From: an uncultured Flavihumibacter sp.
Lineage (GTDB): Bacteria; Bacteroidota; Bacteroidia; Chitinophagales; Chitinophagaceae
DNA length: 32,000 bases
Assembly (NCBI GenBank): GCA_902168225.1
Contig: CABHOW010000065.1
Coordinates: 1-32,000 of the forward strand
Direction of reading: 5' to 3'
Below the pieces are notes generated by a model. It saw nothing but the letters and a program-made list of their open reading frames with translations, was not told where the DNA came from and made no database searches. How positions within the stretch are numbered: the stretch's first letter is position 1; every line of letters starts with the position of its first letter. A program made the translations under genes and the position numbers. Positions 9,101 through 17,016 of this stretch are shown here, one piece after another.

Positions 9101-9868
9101 ATGATAAAGCAAATCCCCAACCTCTTTACCCTAGCCAATCTTTTTTTAGGTTGTATAGCCATATTCTATATTCTGCAGCCGGGGCTCACTTTAACGGTTG
9201 CTGCTGATGGTGATAATTTGGTAGTGTTGCCTGAACGGATTATGATAGCGGGTTGGTTTATTATCGCGGCAGCGGTGGTAGATTTTTTTGATGGATTTGT
9301 AGCAAGGGCTTTAGGCGCCTCTTCTGAATTAGGTAAGCAATTAGATTCTTTGGCAGATGTGGTAAGTTTTGGTGTAGCACCCGGCATGATCGTACTTCAA
9401 TTTTTAAGATTGAGTTATGCACAGGATGCAGGCGGATTAGACAGTTCTACCCTTTATCTTCTTCCTTCTTTCCTGATTCCCTGCGCCGGTGCTTATAGGC
9501 TTGGCAGGTTCAATATTGATACTACACAACAGCATGGATTCAAGGGGGTACCCATACCGGCTGCAGGTTTATTTATTGCTTCTTTTCCATTTGTATTTTG
9601 GTATGCCAATGATAGCCGGATTATTGATTTGTTGGAGAATAAATTCTTTTGGTATGCGATCATTCTGTTGATCAGCTATTTGATGGTTAGCACACTGCCT
9701 ATGTTGTCACTAAAATTCAAATCTTTAAGCTTAAAAGCATTATTGCCTTTTATTATCATTGCGGTTATCAGTATAGGAACCGGGTTATTTTTTGGGTGGT
9801 TAGCTGTTCCCATAGGTTTTTTTGCTTATGTAGGGTTATCTTTGGCGTTCAAACAAACAGATTCATGA
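9101..9868 (+). CDS. pssA: CDP-diacylglycerol--serine O-phosphatidyltransferase
   Basis: An integral membrane enzyme making phosphatidylserine, the precursor of phosphatidylethanolamine, from CDP-diacylglycerol and serine. The CDP-alcohol phosphatidyltransferase signature is complete: Asp61, Asp64-Gly65, Ala68-Arg69, Gly72, Asp82 and Asp86 in DFFDGFVARALGASSELG followed by KQLDSLAD. The start MIKQIPNLFTLANLFLGC is typical of this family. Hydrophobic segments are spread over the 255 residues, including several in the last 100. Its TGA overlaps the purS start as ATGA, so pssA, purS and rsmI look co-transcribed. The pathway link to purS is not obvious. Alternative family members such as PgsA are less likely because of the N-terminal pattern and length. 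Confidence 0.92.
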   Translation: MIKQIPNLFTLANLFLGCIAIFYILQPGLTLTVAADGDNLVVLPERIMIAGWFIIAAAVVDFFDGFVARALGASSELGKQLDSLADVVSFGVAPGMIVLQFLRLSYAQDAGGLDSSTLYLLPSFLIPCAGAYRLGRFNIDTTQQHGFKGVPIPAAGLFIASFPFVFWYANDSRIIDLLENKFFWYAIILLISYLMVSTLPMLSLKFKSLSLKALLPFIIIAVISIGTGLFFGWLAVPIGFFAYVGLSLAFKQTDS

Positions 9869-10110
9869 TATATCATATACGCATCAACGTAATGCCTTTG
9901 AAAGATTTATTAGATCCGCAAGGAAAAGCAGTATTGGGTGGTTTACAAAATTTAGGTATTCATTCGGTGCAAGATGTAAGGGTAGGTAAGCATATCACAC
10001 TGCAAATAGATGCGGAGAATGAAACAGCTGCTAAAGAAATTGCCGAAAATGCAAGCAAGCAATTATTGGCTAATCCTGTGATGGAATTTTTTGAGATAGA
10101 AGTAATTTAG
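9865..10110 (+). CDS. purS: Phosphoribosylformylglycinamidine synthase subunit PurS
   Basis: A small 81-residue subunit of the three-part PurS-PurQ-PurL enzyme that converts FGAR to FGAM in purine synthesis; it bridges glutaminase and synthetase and helps transfer ammonia. The sequence MIYHIRINVMPLKDLLDPQG ... AVLGGLQNLGIHSVQDVRVG ... EFFEIEVI matches the PurS pattern throughout. The start at 9865 is preferred over an in-frame ATG at 9796, because the homologous part begins here and this ATG overlaps the pssA stop by 4 bases. purQ and purL are not in the window, so the complex is encoded in pieces at different places. The presence of PurS implies the small, separate type of PurL in this organism. 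Confidence 0.9.
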   Translation: MIYHIRINVMPLKDLLDPQGKAVLGGLQNLGIHSVQDVRVGKHITLQIDAENETAAKEIAENASKQLLANPVMEFFEIEVI

Positions 10111-10112
10111 TA

Positions 10113-10778
10113 TTGCTATATTTAGTTCCTACTCCACTTGGTAATTTAAAAGATATTACGCTGCGTGCTTTAGAAGTGCTAAAGGATGTGGATTTGATTT
10201 TATGTGAAGATACGCGTACCTCATCGAAACTCTTACAGCATTATCAAATAAGTAAACCATTAAGTGCTTATCACCAACATAATGAGCATAAGGTATTTGC
10301 ACATTTGGTAGAGCAACTACAAGCAGGTAAGAAAATGGCATTGATAACGGATGCCGGCACACCCGGTATTTCCGACCCTGCTTTTTTATTGGTAAGGGCA
10401 TGTATACAAGCGAATGTGGCTGTTGAAACTTTGCCCGGTGCCACTGCTTTTGTACCTGCCTTGGTGAATAGCGGAATCCCTTCTAATCGTTTTGTATTTG
10501 AAGGTTTTTTGCCTTTAAAAAAAGGCCGACAAACACTCTTGAAAAAATTAGCTGAAGAAGAGCGAACGATTATTTTTTATGAAAGTCCGGTAAGGCTATT
10601 AAAAACATTGGAAGAACTTATCCGTTATTTTGGAGCGGAACGATATGCCTGTGTAAGCAGAGAAATTACCAAGATTTATGAAGAGCATGCCAGAGGGAGT
10701 TTAGCAGCATTAGTTGCCCATTTCAAACAAAAATCGGTTAAGGGGGAGATTGTGGTGGTAGTGAGTGGGAAAGAATAG
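10113..10778 (+). CDS. rsmI: 16S rRNA (cytidine(1402)-2'-O)-methyltransferase RsmI
   Basis: SAM-dependent methyltransferase of the tetrapyrrole-methylase fold, modifying the ribose of C1402 in the decoding centre of 16S rRNA. Visible family blocks are LYLVPTPLGNLKDITLRALE, CEDTRTSSKLL, ITDAGTPGISDPA, LPGATAFVPALVNSG and FYESPVRLLKTLEEL. At 221 residues it lacks the C-terminal extension found in some longer RsmI proteins, but this short form is common. The start must be TTG at 10113: a TGA in this frame at 10092-10094 and the absence of any ATG or GTG leave no other normal start, and TTG gives the expected first residues. It begins 2 bases after the purS stop, so translation is probably coupled. 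Confidence 0.93.
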   Translation: MLYLVPTPLGNLKDITLRALEVLKDVDLILCEDTRTSSKLLQHYQISKPLSAYHQHNEHKVFAHLVEQLQAGKKMALITDAGTPGISDPAFLLVRACIQANVAVETLPGATAFVPALVNSGIPSNRFVFEGFLPLKKGRQTLLKKLAEEERTIIFYESPVRLLKTLEELIRYFGAERYACVSREITKIYEEHARGSLAALVAHFKQKSVKGEIVVVVSGKE

Positions 10779-10805
10779 TAATTATTTTCAGACATTTGTA
10801 GACTA

Positions 10806-10813
10806 TAATTTTT
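10806..10813 (+). promoter_or_regulatory. Possible -7 box (TAATTTTT) 4 bases before the M1 peptidase gene
   Basis: TAATTTTT is one base off TAnnTTTG and ends 4 bases before the ATG at 10818. No TTG lies 17-23 bases upstream. The evidence is weak and rests on the repeated placement seen at other genes. Confidence 0.2.
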
Positions 10814-10817
10814 CGAT

Positions 10818-12680
10818 ATGCATAAACTTATAAGTTCGGTTAGTTTCTTATTTATTTGTTTGATAAGTTTCTCTCAGCCCGATCGTTGGCAGCAACGCAT
10901 AAAGTATAACATCAATGTAAATATGGATGTTGCTACGAATAGGTTCAGTGGTACAGAGAAAATTGAATATATCAATAACTCGCCCGATACCTTAAATAGG
11001 ATATTTTTTCATTTATACTGGAATGCATTTCAGCCTAACAGCAGTATGGATGTACGTAGCCGTGAGTTGGGTAAAATTAGAATCAGTGAACCGAATCCAA
11101 GACGACAAAGTGATGGATTAGATTGGGATCCGCGGGTGAAAGATCGAATCAGTAAATTATCTCCGGCTGAGATCGGTTTTCAAAAAGTAAAATCTATAAC
11201 TATTAATGGGGTAGCGCAAAAATTAAAAGAACACGAAACTATTTTAGAAGTGGTGCTTACTAAACCTATTCTTCCTAAAACTAAAACTGTTCTTGATGTT
11301 AGTTTCGAAGCACAAGTGCCATTACAAGTTCGTAGGAGTGGAAGAGATAATGCAGAAGGTATCAGATATAGTATGAGTCAGTGGTATCCTAAAGTTGTGG
11401 AATATGATTATCAGGGATGGAATGCAAACCCTTATATAGCTCGAGAGTTTTATGGCGTATGGGGCGATTTTGATGTACAGATCACGATTGATAAAAACTA
11501 TATGGTTGCTGCGGGAGGCGACTTACTCAACGCCAATGAGGTAGGTTATGGATATGAAGCAAAGGGTATAAGCGTTAAACATCCTACAACTAACACCTTA
11601 ACCTGGAAATGGCAGGCTTATAATGTTCACGATTTTATGTGGGCAGCCGACCCTACTTATAAAATGATTACAAGAACAACCGTTGGTGGGCCACTCATAC
11701 GTGTAGTGTACAAAGCGGTTGACTCTTTAGAAACCAGGTGGCAGCTCATGGCTGATACAGCCGCATTAGCCTATCCTATCATGGCAAAAACATTTGGTCC
11801 TTATCCTTATAAAACATACACCTTTGTTCAAGGTGGCGATGGTGGTATGGAGTACCCAATGGCTACTTTATTAAAAAATGCAAGCGTAGGAACTGCTATT
11901 CATGAATGGATGCATAGTTGGTACCAAATGATGATGGGCTCTAACGAGTCTTTATATCCATGGATGGACGAGGGCTTTACCGATTATGCCACATCGCGTA
12001 TACAGGGTACTTTAAGAAACCGCCCTGGCTTTTGGTATAAGGGGGCTTATGACGGGTATTTTGCATTAGCAAAAAGTGGTTACGAAGAACCTGCCAGTAC
12101 GCATGCAGATCATTATAATACCAATTACGCATCAACCAGCGCTGCTTATAGCAAGGGGGCTGTATTTATGGCGCAGTTAGGATATATTGTAAGTGACTCC
12201 GTGCGAGATAAAATTTTATTAGCCTACTATTATGCTTGGCGTTTTAAACATCCTAATCCGAATGATTTTATTCGTATTGCCGAAAAACAAAGTGGGATGG
12301 AATTAGATTGGTATAAAGAGTACTGGATCTATAGCACTAAAACCATTGATTACGGTGTAGGTGATATTGGCATAGTAGATGGCAGTACTGCCATTACCAT
12401 CAAAAGAATTGGTAAAATGCCGATGCCGGTAGATGTATTGCTAACTTTTAAAGACGGTACACAGGAAATGCATAATATACCACTCGATTTAATGTATGGT
12501 GCAAAACCTGCTGAATCTGCTATTCCTTATACGGTACATCAACCTTGGAGATGGACGCACCCTGAATATAGTTTTACTACTAAACGTGCGGTAAGAGATA
12601 TCAAGTCTATTGAAATAGATCCCAGTATGCGATTGGCGGATGTGAATAGGGTGAATAATAAGTTGGTGATACCAGACTAG
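10818..12680 (+). CDS. Secreted M1 family zinc metallopeptidase
   Basis: A 620-residue aminopeptidase-N-like enzyme, predicted to be exported by a signal peptide (residues about 1-19, ISFSQPDRW). The zinc site is intact: HEWMH with His362, Glu363 and His366, and the third ligand Glu385 in WMDEGFTDYA. The substrate N-terminus motif GGMEYP (Glu345) replaces the classical GAMEN, as in many Bacteroidota M1 peptidases. An N-terminal beta-sandwich domain (KYNINVNMDVATNRFSGTEK) precedes the catalytic part. It likely degrades peptides in the periplasm or outside the cell. It begins 39 bases after rsmI and ends at a TAG that is also the first unit of a heptad array. The convergent gene rsmG ends 77 bases away. 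Confidence 0.9.
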   Translation: MHKLISSVSFLFICLISFSQPDRWQQRIKYNINVNMDVATNRFSGTEKIEYINNSPDTLNRIFFHLYWNAFQPNSSMDVRSRELGKIRISEPNPRRQSDGLDWDPRVKDRISKLSPAEIGFQKVKSITINGVAQKLKEHETILEVVLTKPILPKTKTVLDVSFEAQVPLQVRRSGRDNAEGIRYSMSQWYPKVVEYDYQGWNANPYIAREFYGVWGDFDVQITIDKNYMVAAGGDLLNANEVGYGYEAKGISVKHPTTNTLTWKWQAYNVHDFMWAADPTYKMITRTTVGGPLIRVVYKAVDSLETRWQLMADTAALAYPIMAKTFGPYPYKTYTFVQGGDGGMEYPMATLLKNASVGTAIHEWMHSWYQMMMGSNESLYPWMDEGFTDYATSRIQGTLRNRPGFWYKGAYDGYFALAKSGYEEPASTHADHYNTNYASTSAAYSKGAVFMAQLGYIVSDSVRDKILLAYYYAWRFKHPNPNDFIRIAEKQSGMELDWYKEYWIYSTKTIDYGVGDIGIVDGSTAITIKRIGKMPMPVDVLLTFKDGTQEMHNIPLDLMYGAKPAESAIPYTVHQPWRWTHPEYSFTTKRAVRDIKSIEIDPSMRLADVNRVNNKLVIPD

Positions 12681-12758
12681 TGACTAGTGGTTAGTGTATA
12701 GTGCATAGTAATTTATTAATGCCACTCACTACACACTATCCACTATGGACTAATCACT
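12679..12758. repeat. Convergent heptad arrays (AGTGnnT) between M1 peptidase and rsmG
   Basis: On the plus strand from 12679: AGTGACT, AGTGGTT, AGTGTAT, AGTGCAT, then AGTAATT. On the minus strand from 12758: AGTGATT, AGTCCAT, AGTGGAT, AGTGTGT, AGTGAGT. The two arms face each other around a short AT-rich centre (about 12710-12723) and form an imperfect inverted repeat of about 80 bases. The stop codons of both convergent genes (TAG at 12678-12680 and at 12759-12757) lie in the first unit of their arm. Position and symmetry suit a two-way transcription terminator, but this is inference. Confidence 0.8.
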
Positions 12759-13413
12759 ACTTCGCCACATGAAGTATAAATTTCTCTTCAAAATAAGGAT
12801 GTTGGAAGATATTGCTGATCTGCATCATTTTGGGGCGAGCGCCGCTTTCATAAATTTCTTGTGCAAGGTCTCCGCCTTTTAAGCAGATGAGTCCGTTGCG
12901 AATAGCATTTTCGTCTTTGCCGGCTACTCCTTTTTTAAGTAAAGGCATACTCCACTTTAATAAATCTTTCAGTGGTGCCACTGCGCGGGAAATAGCAAAA
13001 TCGAATTGTCGGTTTTTGATATCTTCTGCACGCGTGTGTTGGATAGTGATATTGCGGATGCCGGCACCTTCACATACGGCTTCTACCACTTTTAATTTTT
13101 TGCCGATACTATCTACTAAATGAAATTTTACATCCGGGAAAAAAATAGCGAGAGGCACACCGGGAAATCCACCCCCACAGCCAATATCAATAATTTTTGT
13201 ACCGGGTGCAAAAGAAGCGATCGCTGCAATACTCAGTGAGTGAAGCACATGATGTAAATAAATTTGATCAATATCCTTACGAGAAATTACATTAATCTTA
13301 CTATTCCATTCGGTATATAATTCTTCGAGTAAGGATAACTGATGCAATTGTACACCGGTAAAATCATCAAAATATTGTGTAATTAATTCCAGTTTTTGCG
13401 GGGTGCTTTCCAT
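12757..13413 (-). CDS. rsmG: 16S rRNA (guanine(527)-N7)-methyltransferase RsmG
   Basis: SAM-dependent methyltransferase (GidB) that methylates G527 of 16S rRNA; loss of it in other bacteria gives low-level streptomycin resistance. Family motifs are WNSKINVISRKD, the SAM-binding loop IDIGCGGGFPGVPLAI, HLVDSIGKKLKVVEAV and ISRAVAPLKDLL. The start MESTPQKLELITQYF at 13413 is chosen. An upstream in-frame start at 13452 would add 13 residues that fit no RsmG and would extend the overlap with the preceding glycosyltransferase from 31 to 70 bases. The product is 218 residues, normal for the family. The gene overlaps the 3' end of the glycosyltransferase gene and is probably translated from the same mRNA. 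Confidence 0.93.
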   Translation of the reverse strand: MESTPQKLELITQYFDDFTGVQLHQLSLLEELYTEWNSKINVISRKDIDQIYLHHVLHSLSIAAIASFAPGTKIIDIGCGGGFPGVPLAIFFPDVKFHLVDSIGKKLKVVEAVCEGAGIRNITIQHTRAEDIKNRQFDFAISRAVAPLKDLLKWSMPLLKKGVAGKDENAIRNGLICLKGGDLAQEIYESGARPKMMQISNIFQHPYFEEKFILHVAK

Positions 13414-14507
13414 ATGGCCGGTAGGGTAAAGAGATAGTAAAAAAACATCCAAATATCAAGCAATAAAAACCATGGGAACAGGTCTTTCTCATTGAGTTTT
13501 TTCATTGCCTTGAAATATATAATGGCTTGTGTAATAAAACGTACCGTATACACTGCTAAAGCTATCCACCATGTAAAAAATAATAAGTTTACTGTAAGTA
13601 ACGGATATACTAAAAACAAACTAAATGAGTAAAGACCCAATAAAAATTTATGTTTTGGTTTATAATACTTGCTGGTAGTATAATGCCTATATTTTTGCGT
13701 CATCCATTCCCCCCAGGTACGCTTAGGCTCACTCAGTGTATGTGTGTCGGGGTCGATATTGATTTTTGTATTATTGGGAGTAGCTACCTGGTTGATAAAT
13801 AGGTCATCGTCTCCACTAGGTATTTGATTGATAGAGGAGAAGCCTTTGTTTTTGAAAAATATATTTTTCTTATAACTTAAATTTCTCCCTACACCCATAT
13901 ACGGGTTACCTGCTAAAGCATAGGATAGATATTGTAAGGCAGTATGAAAGGTTTCAAAACGAATGAGTTTATTGAGAATACCCGGTTTTTTATGATAAGC
14001 ACCATAACCCAGTACAATATCCGTTTGTTCATCATAGGTTGCTTGCATTTTTTGTATCCAAAATTCTGATGCAGGTACACAATCGGCATCTGTTAAAAGA
14101 ACGATCTCATACTTGGCACTTTTAATACCCATGGATAGGGGAAATTTTTTCCCGCTGATCATTTTGGCTTCCTGGATGAGCTCAATCATGTTCAGGTTTT
14201 TGAAAGAGCGTTTAAATTCATCGATCACATACTTTGTTTCATCAGTTGAATTATCGTTAACCAAAACAATTTCGTGCGTTGTTTTATAATCCTGCACCAA
14301 TATACCCGGTAGGTTCTTCACAATATTATGTGCTTCATCGCGGGCGCACACAATTACCGAAACCGGATGTTGTACGCTGGTATTTTTATCTTCCGGCTGA
14401 TAAGTAGCCAGTTTTCTAAAGATGAAAAGATAATAACTCAGTTGAATAATTATGATAAGGCAAAAAAGGCCAAATACGATATAAGGAACAAATGCTGGGA
14501 CAATCAT
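13383..14507 (-). CDS. Family 2 glycosyltransferase, membrane-associated
   Basis: A 374-residue GT-A fold transferase using a nucleotide-sugar donor. It has one N-terminal membrane helix (about residues 5-28, YIVFGLFCLIIIIQL), then the GT2 domain: VSVIVCARDEAHNI, IVLVNDNSTDET, the DXD-type motif LLTDADCVPAS, and a later PSGDDDLFINQ acid motif. A QxxRW-like region is represented by KRTWGEWMTQKYRHYTTS. Two or more hydrophobic segments close the protein (FSLFLVYPLLTVNLLFF, LFPWFLLLDIWMFFYYLF). This layout is seen in enzymes building cell-surface glycans or lipids, but the substrate cannot be read from the sequence. It is divergent from tgt with a 35-base gap and overlaps rsmG by 31 bases. Confidence 0.88.
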   Translation of the reverse strand: MIVPAFVPYIVFGLFCLIIIIQLSYYLFIFRKLATYQPEDKNTSVQHPVSVIVCARDEAHNIVKNLPGILVQDYKTTHEIVLVNDNSTDETKYVIDEFKRSFKNLNMIELIQEAKMISGKKFPLSMGIKSAKYEIVLLTDADCVPASEFWIQKMQATYDEQTDIVLGYGAYHKKPGILNKLIRFETFHTALQYLSYALAGNPYMGVGRNLSYKKNIFFKNKGFSSINQIPSGDDDLFINQVATPNNTKINIDPDTHTLSEPKRTWGEWMTQKYRHYTTSKYYKPKHKFLLGLYSFSLFLVYPLLTVNLLFFTWWIALAVYTVRFITQAIIYFKAMKKLNEKDLFPWFLLLDIWMFFYYLFTLPAIWKAPRKNWN

Positions 14508-14513
14508 ACCGCG

Positions 14514-14521
14514 CGAAGGTA
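14514..14521 (-). promoter_or_regulatory. Possible -7 box (TACCTTCG) before the glycosyltransferase gene
   Basis: Read on the minus strand, TACCTTCG matches TAnnTTTG with one change and ends 6 bases before the ATG at 14507. It lies back to back with a tgt-side box at 14531-14538. No -33 TTG was found. Confidence 0.25.
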
Positions 14522-14530
14522 AGGTTTTTG

Positions 14531-14538
14531 TAATTTTG
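14531..14538 (+). promoter_or_regulatory. Possible -7 box (TAATTTTG) 4 bases before tgt
   Basis: TAATTTTG is an exact match to TAnnTTTG and ends 4 bases before the tgt ATG at 14543. The 35-base divergent gap leaves little room for a leader. No TTG is seen at the usual distance, so a real promoter is only possible, not shown. Confidence 0.3.
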
Positions 14539-14542
14539 CCGG

Positions 14543-15682
14543 ATGGCTGTATTATCCTTTCGGTTAGAAACAGAGGCTCATAAAACGGGTGCGAGAGCAG
14601 GCGTTATAACAACAGATCACGGGGAAATTGAAACCCCTATTTTTATGCCTGTAGGTACGGTAGGCTCTGTAAAAGCCGTAACACAGCAACAACTAAAGCA
14701 AGATATTGAAGCCCAAATTATTCTGGGTAATACCTATCATTTGTATTTACGCCCCGGCACCGAAGTATTAGAAGCAGCGGGAGGGTTACATGTTTTCAAC
14801 GGATGGGATCGGCCGATATTAACAGATAGCGGAGGGTATCAGGTTTTTTCTCTCGCCGCTAATAGGAAAATTAAAGAGGAAGGAGTAGTATTTCAATCGC
14901 ATATCGATGGCAGTAAACATTTGTTTTCTCCTGAATCGGTGATGGATATACAGCGATCTATCGGTGCCGATATCATCATGGCTTTTGATGAATGCCCACC
15001 TTACCCCAGTGAATATGATTATGCCAAGAAGAGTATGGAGTTAACGCATCGCTGGTTAGATAGATGTGTTAATAGGTTGGCGGCAACACCCGATAAATAT
15101 GGGTATACACAGAATTTATTTCCTATTGTGCAAGGGAGCACGTATAAAGATCTGCGGGTGGCATCGGCACAATATATTGCTTCTAAAAATGCGGTTGGTA
15201 ATGCCATTGGCGGACTTAGTGTAGGTGAGCCGGAAGAGATGATGTATGCCTTTACAGCATTATGTACAGAACATTTGCCTGCAGATAAGCCACGGTATCT
15301 GATGGGGGTTGGTACCCCCTGGAATTTGCTGGAATGTATTGATCTGGGCATTGATATGTTTGATTGTGTGATGCCAACACGTAATGGCAGAAATGGTATG
15401 CTATTTACTACAGAAGGCGTTATCAATATTCGAAATAAAAAATGGGCTATAGATTTCTCCCCTATCGATATTGGTTTGCCGAATGCATGCAGTAATTATT
15501 ACTCAAAAGCTTATCTCCGCCATTTATTTGTAGCAGAGGAAATATTGGGTTTGCAAATTGCCAGTATCCATAATTTAAGTTTTTATTTATGGCTGGTTAA
15601 AGAAGCACGCAACAATATTAAAGGAGGCACCTACGTTAATTGGAAAGCAACGATGGTGGAGAAGTTAAAGCGTCGTTTGTAA
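14543..15682 (+). CDS. tgt: tRNA-guanine (queuine) transglycosylase
   Basis: Replaces G34 of GUN anticodons with preQ1 or queuine by base exchange on the TIM-barrel fold. Catalytic residues are visible: Asp95 in LTDSGGYQVFS and the nucleophile Asp274 in DMFDCVMPTRNGRNG. The GQGS-type loop is present as IVQGSTYKDLR, followed by IGGLSVGEP. The zinc-binding CxCxxC of E. coli Tgt is not preserved: the matching stretch reads GLPNACSNYYSKAY with only Cys316, while the later His in SIHNL is kept. I recall other Bacteroidota Tgt proteins also lacking these cysteines. Length (379) is normal. It is transcribed away from the glycosyltransferase gene and is followed by a 170-base gap ending in a strong terminator. 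Confidence 0.94.
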   Translation: MAVLSFRLETEAHKTGARAGVITTDHGEIETPIFMPVGTVGSVKAVTQQQLKQDIEAQIILGNTYHLYLRPGTEVLEAAGGLHVFNGWDRPILTDSGGYQVFSLAANRKIKEEGVVFQSHIDGSKHLFSPESVMDIQRSIGADIIMAFDECPPYPSEYDYAKKSMELTHRWLDRCVNRLAATPDKYGYTQNLFPIVQGSTYKDLRVASAQYIASKNAVGNAIGGLSVGEPEEMMYAFTALCTEHLPADKPRYLMGVGTPWNLLECIDLGIDMFDCVMPTRNGRNGMLFTTEGVINIRNKKWAIDFSPIDIGLPNACSNYYSKAYLRHLFVAEEILGLQIASIHNLSFYLWLVKEARNNIKGGTYVNWKATMVEKLKRRL

Positions 15683-15837
15683 TAATCTACCCTAACTTTC
15701 TTAACTCTATTTGCATGGGGATAACTCTTCGTGCATTTTATATTTATTCACTTTCATACTATTTCGCAGATTGTTAACGCAGTTGAGCTTATTTTCACTG
15801 TGCTTACTGATCCGTTATCTATTGAAACCCGTTACCC

Positions 15838-15867
15838 ATACATCCATTTTCATGGATGTATTTTTTT
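15838..15867 (+). terminator. Rho-independent terminator between tgt and the LptF/G gene
   Basis: A perfect 10-base-pair stem (ATACATCCAT at 15838-15847 with ATGGATGTAT at 15852-15861) closes a 4-base loop TTTC and runs into seven T at 15861-15867. It works only on the plus strand, as no T tract follows on the other side. It lies about 155 bases after the tgt stop and just before the next gene. The rest of the gap (15683-15837) shows no convincing ORF or RNA. Confidence 0.8.
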
Positions 15868-15872
15868 CCGGT

Positions 15873-15880
15873 TATCTTTG
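15873..15880 (+). promoter_or_regulatory. Possible -7 box (TATCTTTG) before the LptF/G gene
   Basis: TATCTTTG is an exact match to TAnnTTTG. It lies 5 bases after the terminator T tract and 8 bases before the preferred ATG at 15889. A -33 TTG is missing; the space is taken by the terminator stem. Transcription would start close to or at the ATG. Confidence 0.35.
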
Positions 15881-15888
15881 TAATGTAC

Positions 15889-16980
15889 ATGAAAAAGCTT
15901 GACTGGTATATACTTCGTAAATTTCTTACTACTTTCTTCTTTGCCATATTTTTATTTGCAGTAATATCTATTGTGGTAGACGTAAGTGAGAAAACAGATG
16001 ATTTCGTAAAATCGCAACTCGGCGTCAAAAGAATTATTACCGATTATTATTTTGGTTTCATACCGCATATTATCGCCCTGCTTTTTCCCCTATTTGTTTT
16101 TATTGCTGTTATCTTTTTTACTTCCAAGATGGCAGGGAAGAGTGAAATCATTGCTATTTTAGCCAGCGGAACAACCTATGGCCGCTGGCTTCGGCCTTAT
16201 TGGATCGGCGGTATTTTCTTGTCTGTTTTATTATGGTTTGCCAATCAATATATAGTTCCTAAAGCCAATCAAATCCGAGGCAGTTTTGAAGCCAAATACA
16301 TAGATGCTAATTCCAGTTATACAAGTATATTGGCGAAGCCCAATAATGTTTATTTAAAGGTAGATTCTTTTACATACGCAGGTATTATTTACTATGACAC
16401 ACTAACCAAACGAGGCGGACCGGTTTATTTTTTTAAAGTCATAAACAATGAGCTGGTAGAGAATACCCGCGCTGAATCTATTAGCTGGGATACTGCTACC
16501 AAAAAATGGAGATTAGATATGCTGATCGATAGGAAGCTGGAGCCCATGCAGGAATTATTAGCGCAGTCTGCAGTGAAGCAAATGAATTTTAACTTTAAAC
16601 CGGCAGACTTAAGCAGAGATAAATATACCAAGGATAAACTCACCACACCGGAGTTGGATAGATTCATTAAACTTGAGGAATTGAGAGGATCCGAAGGGTT
16701 AAATGGACTAAAAGTGGAGCGATACAGAAGAGATGCCACTTGTGTTACAGTATTATTGCTTACCCTTATTGGTGCTATTGTAGCCGGCAGAAAAGTAAGA
16801 GGAGGAAGCGGAGTGCATTTAGCTGTTGGTTTTGCTACTGCTGCACTTTTCATCATCACGGATCGATTTTCAACGATATTTTCTACCAAAGGCAATTTAC
16901 CTCCCTTAATTGCAGCCTGGATACCCAATTTCATCTTCGTTTTTGTAATCATGTATCTTTATCGTAAGGCACCAAAATAA
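15889..16980 (+). CDS. LptF/LptG family lipopolysaccharide export permease
   Basis: An inner-membrane permease (YjgP/YjgQ family) of the ABC transporter that lifts lipopolysaccharide out of the inner membrane. MKKLDWYILRKFLTTFF opens the first membrane helix. Further helices are near IIALLFPLFVFIAVIFF, YWIGGIFLSVLLWFANQY, then after a periplasmic beta-domain CVTVLLLTLIGAIVAG, VHLAVGFATAALFII and IPNFIFVFVIMYLY. This 3+3 helix layout around a soluble middle is typical. The start at 15889 is chosen because homologs begin MKKLDWY; ATG codons at 15883 and 15856 are in frame, but the latter lies over the terminator. LptF and LptG cannot be told apart reliably here. The second permease and LptB are not in the window. 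Confidence 0.88.
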   Translation: MKKLDWYILRKFLTTFFFAIFLFAVISIVVDVSEKTDDFVKSQLGVKRIITDYYFGFIPHIIALLFPLFVFIAVIFFTSKMAGKSEIIAILASGTTYGRWLRPYWIGGIFLSVLLWFANQYIVPKANQIRGSFEAKYIDANSSYTSILAKPNNVYLKVDSFTYAGIIYYDTLTKRGGPVYFFKVINNELVENTRAESISWDTATKKWRLDMLIDRKLEPMQELLAQSAVKQMNFNFKPADLSRDKYTKDKLTTPELDRFIKLEELRGSEGLNGLKVERYRRDATCVTVLLLTLIGAIVAGRKVRGGSGVHLAVGFATAALFIITDRFSTIFSTKGNLPPLIAAWIPNFIFVFVIMYLYRKAPK

Positions 16981-17016
16981 ATTCTAGTTAAATAAGTAAT
17001 CCATTCGGCATTGATT

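Noticed and set aside
9796..9864. Longer start for purS
   Set aside because: Would add 23 residues read from pssA coding sequence; homologous PurS sequence begins at 9865, where an ATGA overlap with pssA is present.
13414..13452. Longer start for rsmG
   Set aside because: The extra 13 residues do not fit RsmG and would deepen the overlap with the glycosyltransferase gene.
15711..15902. 63-codon plus-strand ORF between tgt and the LptF/G gene
   Set aside because: It runs through the terminator stem and into the permease gene in another frame; hydrophobic low-complexity translation with no support.
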